NCBI GenBank assembly: GCA_027343785.1
Contig: DAHWKF010000144.1
Span: 1 to 19,832, forward strand
Source of the DNA: Leptospirillum sp.
Lineage (GTDB): Bacteria > Nitrospirota > Leptospirillia > Leptospirillales > Leptospirillaceae
Direction: 5' to 3'
Length of the DNA: 19,832 bases
A program made the translations under genes and the position numbers. Below the pieces are notes generated by a model. The model had not been told where the DNA came from and did not search any database. It saw only the letters and a list, made by a program, of their open reading frames with translations. Below, in pieces: positions 14,746-19,832 of the stretch. How positions within the stretch are numbered: position 1 is the stretch's first letter; each line of letters starts with the position of its first letter.

Positions 14746-15620
14746 ACAATCCGGTTGTTTTCAACGGCAAGATCCTCCCGGCCGACACAGCGTGCGTATC
14801 CGTTTTCGATCCCGGCTTTCTCTATGGAGAATCCGTCTTCACGACCATCGCTGTGATCGACCATTTGCCCCGTTTTCTCCCCCGTCATATGGACAGGCTG
14901 ATGACGACAGCCCAAAAAATGGGTTTGAAGGGGCTTCCGGAAAAAAGTTCCGTCTCGGAATCCATCCATCTCCTCCTGGAAGAGCTGCCTTCCCCTCCGG
15001 CTCTTTTGCGGGTCACGATTTCACCCGGCACCCTTTCAGGGTATCGACTGGACGGTTTGAAAGAAGGACCCTGCACATGGATGGTCCTGCCTGTATTCCG
15101 AAGCCCCCTTCCGGATCACCTATACAAATCCGGCGTTTCTGCCGAAGTTGGCCCGGTCATTTCTCCAGGTTCCGCTGACCCGCGCTCGGTCCACAAAACA
15201 GGGAACATTCTTTTGCAACGCTGGATCCGGCAGAAAATGGATAAAGACCTGTTCGAATCCCTCTTCCGGAATTCCCGCGGTCTTCTACTGGAGGGAACCA
15301 TTTGCAATCTTTTCTGGATTATGGAAGATGGGCAAATCATGACGCCCCCCGAATCATGGGGCGTTCTTCCGGGAGTCGTCCGAGCCGTCGTTCTGGAAAT
15401 CATCGGCGAAAAAAACCTCTCTTTCCGGTGGGGGTCCCTTACGGCAAGCTCCCTTCCCATGGCGAAGTCGGCGTTCCTGACCAACAGTTATGTCGGGATA
15501 CTGCCTATCGGGTCGATCCGGGCAAGTCACCGGACAATCCCTTACGATCCAGGCCATCCGATATTGTCCCGTCTGTCCGAAGAGCTGCATCTTCGCAGCC
15601 TCCGGGAAAGCAAGTCATGA
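14742..15620 (+). CDS. pabC: Aminodeoxychorismate lyase (class IV aminotransferase)
   Basis: PLP-dependent fold-type IV enzyme that removes pyruvate from aminodeoxychorismate to give p-aminobenzoate. It has 292 residues. The N-terminal substrate loop contains FDPGFLYGESVFTT. The PLP lysine is in VHKTGN, preceded by the family's GSADPRS stretch. EGTICNLFWI and LPGVVRAVVLEII follow, the usual cofactor-phosphate and helix segments. The related branched-chain aminotransferases and D-amino-acid transaminases share this fold, but coupling to pabB (ATGA overlap) decides for PabC. No downstream gene overlaps; 230 bp follow before the rubrerythrin gene. Confidence 0.9.
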   Translation: MNNPVVFNGKILPADTACVSVFDPGFLYGESVFTTIAVIDHLPRFLPRHMDRLMTTAQKMGLKGLPEKSSVSESIHLLLEELPSPPALLRVTISPGTLSGYRLDGLKEGPCTWMVLPVFRSPLPDHLYKSGVSAEVGPVISPGSADPRSVHKTGNILLQRWIRQKMDKDLFESLFRNSRGLLLEGTICNLFWIMEDGQIMTPPESWGVLPGVVRAVVLEIIGEKNLSFRWGSLTASSLPMAKSAFLTNSYVGILPIGSIRASHRTIPYDPGHPILSRLSEELHLRSLRESKS

Positions 15621-15850
15621 AATACTCAAACCCGGTTGCAACCCGATGGAATCCCCATCTAGAATGGACGGAGGATGTGGGAACGAAGGCTTCGAGAAAA
15701 AAGCCGCACTTGCCAGCCGGAAAAAACACCAGTCGGTACGGCCCTGGACTCAAATAAGCAACATCCTGATGCATTTTTCCCCTTCTGGCCCCCGGAATAA
15801 AATCTGTTTGGGGTTTTCAAAACAACCATCATCAATGGCAGGAGGATCAT

Positions 15851-16270
15851 ATGCCGGCATTAAAAGGAAGCAAGACCGAAAAGAATCTCAAAGATGCGTT
15901 CGCTGGCGAATCTCAGGCGAACAGGCGATACCTGTATTTTGCACGCAAGGCGGACGTTGAAGGCTACCCCGATATCGCAGGCGTTTTCCGGGATACGGCC
16001 GAGGGAGAAACCGGACATGCTTTCGGACACTTCGATTTTCTTAAGGAAGTGGGCGATCCCGCGACCGGAGAACCTGTGGGGGATACCACTACCAATCTGA
16101 AATCGGCCGTTGCCGGAGAAACCTACGAATATACGCAGATGTATCCGGGTTTTGCCAAGATTGCGAGGGAAGAAGGCTTCAGTGAAATCTCCGAATGGTT
16201 CGAAACCCTGGCCAAGGCAGAAAAATCCCATGCGGGACGTTTCACCCAGGCCCTCAAGAACCTTCAGTAA
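15851..16270 (+). CDS. Rubrerythrin family diiron protein, no rubredoxin domain
   Basis: A four-helix ferritin-like diiron protein of 139 residues, probably a peroxidase-type oxidative stress protein in the cytoplasm. The ligand pattern is complete: Glu20 (FAGESQANRRY), Glu53-x-x-His56 (EGETGH), Glu90 (VAGETYEY) with Glu94, and Glu124-x-x-His127 (KAEKSH). Standard rubrerythrins of about 190 residues carry a C-terminal rubredoxin domain with two CxxC pairs. Here the protein ends right after the diiron domain, as in sulerythrin-like proteins, so its electron donor must be separate. The start is clear: AGGAGG five nucleotides before the ATG. A TAAAAT box at 15798-15803 may be its -10, without a good -35. 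A strong hairpin follows the gene. Confidence 0.93.
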   Translation: MPALKGSKTEKNLKDAFAGESQANRRYLYFARKADVEGYPDIAGVFRDTAEGETGHAFGHFDFLKEVGDPATGEPVGDTTTNLKSAVAGETYEYTQMYPGFAKIAREEGFSEISEWFETLAKAEKSHAGRFTQALKNLQ

Positions 16271-16299
16271 ATTCGCGTTCTTTTCAAGAACGGGCTGCA

Positions 16300-16338
16300 C
16301 AGAGAAGGGCAACACCGTAACGGTGTTGCCCTTCTCTG
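16300..16338. terminator. 18-bp perfect hairpin, probable bidirectional terminator
   Basis: Arms 16300-16317 and 16321-16338 are perfectly complementary, with a TAA loop. It lies between the convergent rubrerythrin and methyltransferase genes. No U-tract follows on either side, which is unusual for a classical intrinsic terminator. A second, smaller hairpin (7-bp stem, 16276-16292) precedes it. Confidence 0.7.
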
Positions 16339-16432
16339 ATTTGAGCATATCCCGTATTTCCGGCTTCCGGGTCACGTGAGCCCGGAATACCAACCTTCCT
16401 GACCTCGCCCAAGAGATTCAGGGGCTCCGTTC

Positions 16433-18331
16433 CTAGAACCCCACAAACAGATATTCCCGCACAGCGTTTTTATTCTCTTTGCCCTTGCGGTTACGATTTC
16501 CGAATGAATACCGGTAGTTCACCGGCACAACTTCAACATGTTTTTTATGTTTGCGCATCATCCGCACCATTTCCGGGAGCGTCGGGTAACCGTTGGAGGA
16601 GTAGGATACAAGAAGGACGCTTTCCCGGAATTTTCCGAACAATTGTTCAAACGCACTTTGTGCACCGTTCCGGCTGGAAAAGGGCGTAGGGTATGACCTG
16701 AACTTGCGGGTGACCGTCTCTTCCTGGATTTGAACGCCTACCCAGTCCAGCGCCAGACCTTCCACGAAATGGTAGCGGCGGACATAGGCGTTGTCCGACA
16801 AGGGCGTATAATACGGAGGATCGATATAGACAAGATCCGCATCATAACCTTCCAGCGTCATCGCATCCCCGTGACGGGAACAGTTCCTCCTGCCGTTATT
16901 GAACACCGCCCCGTTCACGCTTCGGACGGCTTCTATAAAATGTCTGTCAAAAGGTATCGAAAGATCCTTGCGACCATCGTCGTAACGTTGCCCCACGTAA
17001 GTAAAAACCCCTCGCGGCCTTTTTTTCAGACAGGCGCGGATCAGTGCAGACCGGGCGATCGCCCGCTTCAGTGGTTCCCGGATAGCCTTGATGTTAGCCC
17101 GTAAGATATCTATCAGGCGGTTGTCCTCATCACTGAAATAAAGATCGCCAAAGGTTCTCTCCACAAACCGGTCAACCGGCCGGATGGGCTCCAGAAGCAT
17201 CAAGGCCTCCTCTTCCGGAAGGAGAGCGTCGTTGTTTTCAATCATCGCACGGGCAAATGTGGCGGACATGGCCATATGGTCGTTGCTCATGACCGTCTTG
17301 CCCTGCGCTTTGAAAAGATATCCGACGACTCCCGACCCCGAAAACAGGTCGACGACCCTCTCGAAACGAAACTGGGATGCGACAGACCATATTTCGCCGA
17401 GAAGCTTGTTTTTGGATCCCATGAAACGGGTTGCAGGATATTGTTTCAGCTGAACCGGCAATATGTCCGCTCTCAGGGGAGTTGAAACGGATGGAGCGGG
17501 CGACGCCGCAACGATCACGTCGCGGCCTGAACGGCCGTTCCCTTTGCAGGAGATCAGCCGTCTGGAAGAAACGATGTCTATCCGGTATTTGCGGTATAGA
17601 TCATGGACCAGGGGATGATCCGAATTGGTCAGGATGACATGGCATCCCAGAGATTGCAGACGATCCACCTCCCTTGCCAGATCCCTGTGATCCTCTTCAT
17701 AAAACTGTTCTTTGGTATAACGCCTGAAATCCGCGTATTCCGACACCGGCAGGTAAGGAGGATCCAGAAAAACAAAATCGCCGGGTTCGGCATACTCCTT
17801 GAGAATGCCCCGATAATCCCCGCACAAGATCAGGGTATTTCGAAGAAGGGCGGACGAAGCCCTGAGAGAAGCTTCATCCAGGATTTTTGCCTTTTTGTAA
17901 TGTCCGAAAGGGACATTGAAATGTCCGGACCCATTGACCCGGAACAATCCGTTATAACAGGTGCGGTTCAGGTAAAGGGTCCTGGCCGCCGCCAAAGAAG
18001 GCGGAATCGCTTTCCAGTCCATCCCCCGGACAGCGTAGAAATCCTCTTCGGTATTTTCAAAGTTTTGAAGGCAACCGATAACCCCTTCGACATCATCGGC
18101 GATACATCGATAAAGGTTCACGAGTTCCGGATTGCTGTCCGAGATCACACCCCTTTCGGGTGCTACGGCAAAGAAAAGGGCCCCTCCTCCAAAAAAGGGC
18201 TCGATGTAACGTCCGTACTTCTCCGGAATCCGGGGAAGAAGCTCTCCAAGCAACTGGTGTTTTCCTCCGGCCCATTTGAGCAGGGGACGAAGATGGGGGC
18301 CTTTTTTCTCAAGAGGTGAGTTACCATTCAT
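16433..18331 (-). CDS. Fused double D12-class DNA adenine N6-methyltransferase
   Basis: Two Dam/D12-type methyltransferase domains in one chain. Numbering is from the upstream ATG at 18376. Domain 1 has LKWAGGK (33-39), EPFFGGGALF for S-adenosylmethionine binding (59-68), NRTCYNGLFRVN (137-148) and catalytic DPPY (205-208). Domain 2 starts near 313 with RFMGSKNKLL (317-326), then DLFSGSGVVGYLF (343-355) and DPPY (519-522). Both active sites look intact. This layout is that of M.FokI and similar type IIS enzymes, in which each half methylates one strand of an asymmetric site. The start at 18331 is preferred: GAGG lies 8 nt upstream and the leader before LKWAGGK is then of Dam length. ATG 18376, giving 647 residues, has no ribosome site. 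No restriction gene adjoins it; the neighbours are rubrerythrin and nrdJ. Target sequence unknown. Confidence 0.92.
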   Translation of the reverse strand: MNGNSPLEKKGPHLRPLLKWAGGKHQLLGELLPRIPEKYGRYIEPFFGGGALFFAVAPERGVISDSNPELVNLYRCIADDVEGVIGCLQNFENTEEDFYAVRGMDWKAIPPSLAAARTLYLNRTCYNGLFRVNGSGHFNVPFGHYKKAKILDEASLRASSALLRNTLILCGDYRGILKEYAEPGDFVFLDPPYLPVSEYADFRRYTKEQFYEEDHRDLAREVDRLQSLGCHVILTNSDHPLVHDLYRKYRIDIVSSRRLISCKGNGRSGRDVIVAASPAPSVSTPLRADILPVQLKQYPATRFMGSKNKLLGEIWSVASQFRFERVVDLFSGSGVVGYLFKAQGKTVMSNDHMAMSATFARAMIENNDALLPEEEALMLLEPIRPVDRFVERTFGDLYFSDEDNRLIDILRANIKAIREPLKRAIARSALIRACLKKRPRGVFTYVGQRYDDGRKDLSIPFDRHFIEAVRSVNGAVFNNGRRNCSRHGDAMTLEGYDADLVYIDPPYYTPLSDNAYVRRYHFVEGLALDWVGVQIQEETVTRKFRSYPTPFSSRNGAQSAFEQLFGKFRESVLLVSYSSNGYPTLPEMVRMMRKHKKHVEVVPVNYRYSFGNRNRKGKENKNAVREYLFVGF

Positions 18332-18359
18332 GAGTTCTGCCTCAACAAGCATGTTGGAC

Positions 18360-18389
18360 ATCGTCCATCCGGCCATCGTCGGACGTCAA
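18360..18389 (-). promoter_or_regulatory. Weak candidate promoter for the methyltransferase
   Basis: On the minus strand TTGACG (18389-18384), an 18-bp spacer and GACGAT (18365-18360), a poor -10. It lies just past the nrdJ terminator. If real, transcription would start near 18353 and only the ATG at 18331 could be used. Confidence 0.3.
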
Positions 18390-18395
18390 TGACAC

Positions 18396-18435
18396 AAAAA
18401 GAGGCCGGCTCTCCCTGGTTCGGAGGACCGGCCTC
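18396..18435 (-). terminator. Intrinsic terminator of nrdJ
   Basis: On the minus strand GAGGCCGG and CCGGCCTC form an 8-bp GC-rich stem, extended inside by TCCTCC against GGAGAG with one mismatch. It is followed directly by TTTTTG (18400-18395). It lies 36 bp past the nrdJ stop and separates nrdJ from the methyltransferase transcript. Confidence 0.88.
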
Positions 18436-18470
18436 GTCGCACGTATCTGGAAAGATCGTGGCTCAGGTCT

Positions 18471-19832
18471 CTAGCATTGGCTCCAGCCGCAAGGACCGCC
18501 TTTTTCCCCGCCGACGCATTTCAGGCAACCTTCGAGAAAAGCAACCCGTCCGGAGCAGGTCGGACAACCGATTTCGATCGAAAGCCCCTTTCCCGCATCG
18601 ACCCCTTCCTCTTTCGAAAGAATCATCCCGATCGCCTTGGCAATCGAATAGGGGTCGGATCCAAGGGTACCGGCCTCTTCATGGGACTTGATGAACTGTC
18701 CGATAACCTCTTCGATCGGCGCACCGAACTGAAGGGCCATGGACCCCAGACGGCCAAAAAGGATCGCGCTTTCCCGCTCCCGATGATCCGCGGCCGGCGT
18801 CACAAAAATTTCCGCTGGACGGTTCTCCTCGTCAAAATAAAGATGGACATAGGACTTTCCGGATTTACCCTTGATCTTCGCCCGGACGCCCCTGCTGATG
18901 TCGAGCGGAACACGCCGTTCTCCCCAATCGAGTTCTCGGGAAGCTTTCTTTTCCTGGGCGTTGGTTCCCAGGTTCAGGACCTGGTTGTGCCGGCTGCCGT
19001 CCCTGTATACCGTAATTCCCTTGCAACCGAGATCGTAGGAGAGAAGGTAGGCTTTTTCGACATCCTCGACCGTGGCTTCCTGGGGAAGGTTGATCGTCTT
19101 GGATACCGCGGCGTCGATGTACTTCTGGAAAGCGGCCTGCATCCGGACATGCCACTCCGGAGCGATGTCATGGGCCGTCGCAAATACCTTCTGCCATTTT
19201 TCCGGAACTTCCGCGATTCCCCTGCAGGAACCGTGATTGGCGACAATTTTTTCCGGAAGGGCATCCGACCAGAACCCTTCCCTGCGGGCGACAGACTCAA
19301 ACATCTCGAGCGTATAGGGGAGATGGGTTCCGTCCATGACGTTCTTGTACCAGATGATGGAAAACTCCGGCTCGCATCCGGACGAAGTGTCGGCAATCAT
19401 GCTGATCGTTCCGGTCGGAGCAATCGTCAGGAGGTGGCTGTTGCGCTTTCGGGTACCGATTCCTTCGAAGTACGGGAACGGCCCATGGACATTGGCCAGA
19501 TCCTGGGATGTTCTCTCCGCTTCGTCACGGATGAAGGACATCAGTTTTTCCGCCATTTCCAGACCTTCTTCCGAATCATAAGGGATTTCAAGAAGCATCA
19601 GCAGACGGGCGAAACCCATGATGCCCAGCCCGATTCTCCGGGCACCCTGGTTGACGGCAGCCAGTTCCGGTATCGGAAAACGGTTCGCGTCCACAACATT
19701 GTCCAGAAAGCGGACGGCCAGATAGACGGAGCGAGCCAGCTTTTCCCAGTCGACCTCCGGCTTGCCGGTCGGAACAAGCTTGACATGCCGTTCCAGATTG
19801 ATCGAACCGAGGTTGCAGGATTCATAGGGGCC
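18471..19832 (-). CDS. nrdJ: Class II (B12-dependent) ribonucleotide reductase, 5' part missing
   Basis: C-terminal part (454 codons, including the stop) of adenosylcobalamin-dependent ribonucleotide reductase, which reduces ribonucleotides to deoxyribonucleotides with or without oxygen. The reading frame runs off the right edge. At the edge it reads GPYESCNLGSINL, which in class II enzymes follows shortly after the catalytic NPCGE motif, so the thiyl-radical cysteine lies just outside. Visible motifs are PTGTIS (phosphate binding) within TIAPTGTISMIADTSSGCEP, then CKGITVYRDGSR, and a C-terminal cysteine-rich tail (CPTCSGRVAFLEGCLKCV and a final GPCGWSQC) that acts as the redox shuttle or zinc site. 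An internal GTG at 19694 is not the start, because homology continues upstream of it. The gene ends at a strong terminator. Confidence 0.95.
   Translation of the reverse strand, partial: GPYESCNLGSINLERHVKLVPTGKPEVDWEKLARSVYLAVRFLDNVVDANRFPIPELAAVNQGARRIGLGIMGFARLLMLLEIPYDSEEGLEMAEKLMSFIRDEAERTSQDLANVHGPFPYFEGIGTRKRNSHLLTIAPTGTISMIADTSSGCEPEFSIIWYKNVMDGTHLPYTLEMFESVARREGFWSDALPEKIVANHGSCRGIAEVPEKWQKVFATAHDIAPEWHVRMQAAFQKYIDAAVSKTINLPQEATVEDVEKAYLLSYDLGCKGITVYRDGSRHNQVLNLGTNAQEKKASRELDWGERRVPLDISRGVRAKIKGKSGKSYVHLYFDEENRPAEIFVTPAADHRERESAILFGRLGSMALQFGAPIEEVIGQFIKSHEEAGTLGSDPYSIAKAIGMILSKEEGVDAGKGLSIEIGCPTCSGRVAFLEGCLKCVGGEKGGPCGWSQC

Overview
The window looks like ordinary chromosome of a Gram-negative, lipopolysaccharide-making bacterium. 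It carries an LptE-type lipoprotein, MurJ, B12-dependent (class II) ribonucleotide reductase, rubrerythrin, a TtuA-type tRNA thiolase and a c-di-GMP HD-GYP protein. Moderately high GC and this gene mix would fit a Nitrospirota-like organism such as Leptospirillum, but that is inference from style, not a search. Genes lie on both strands, tightly packed, with ATGA stop/start overlaps inside operons. I see no prophage, complete insertion sequence or CRISPR array.

Left part (1-4.9 kb): tRNA-Arg(ACG) points left from a near-consensus promoter. Then comes the operon leuS-lptE-holA, with each junction overlapping by 4 bp. It converges on rpsT, whose last codons overlap the end of holA. murJ is divergent from rpsT.

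Middle (6.5-12.5 kb): an HNH endonuclease and an unusual fusion protein (PCP_red-like N-terminus, chlorite-dismutase-like C-terminus without the expected heme histidine) read left. Reading right are a DciA/DUF721-like protein, a ubiquitin-like sulfur carrier overlapping a TtuA-type tRNA 2-thiouridine synthetase, and a Cas4/AddB-like PD-(D/E)XK nuclease with a four-cysteine iron-sulfur signature. The sulfur carrier and TtuA most likely form one tRNA thiolation unit; the nuclease follows in probable co-transcription. An HD-GYP protein converges on the nuclease.

Right part (12.5-19.8 kb): a roughly 730-bp stretch without a convincing gene ends at tRNA-His(GTG). pabB-pabC (p-aminobenzoate branch of folate synthesis) and a short rubrerythrin read right. 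After an 18-bp perfect hairpin, a fused double D12-class DNA adenine methyltransferase reads left, with no restriction enzyme beside it. Behind a clear intrinsic terminator lies nrdJ, cut by the right edge.

The items most worth a second look are the double methyltransferase without a nuclease partner, the PCP_red/Cld-like fusion, the TtuB-like/TtuA pair whose carrier ends in Gly-Gly-Ala-Ser rather than Gly-Gly, and a PabB with PIAGT where the E. coli enzyme has PIKGT.
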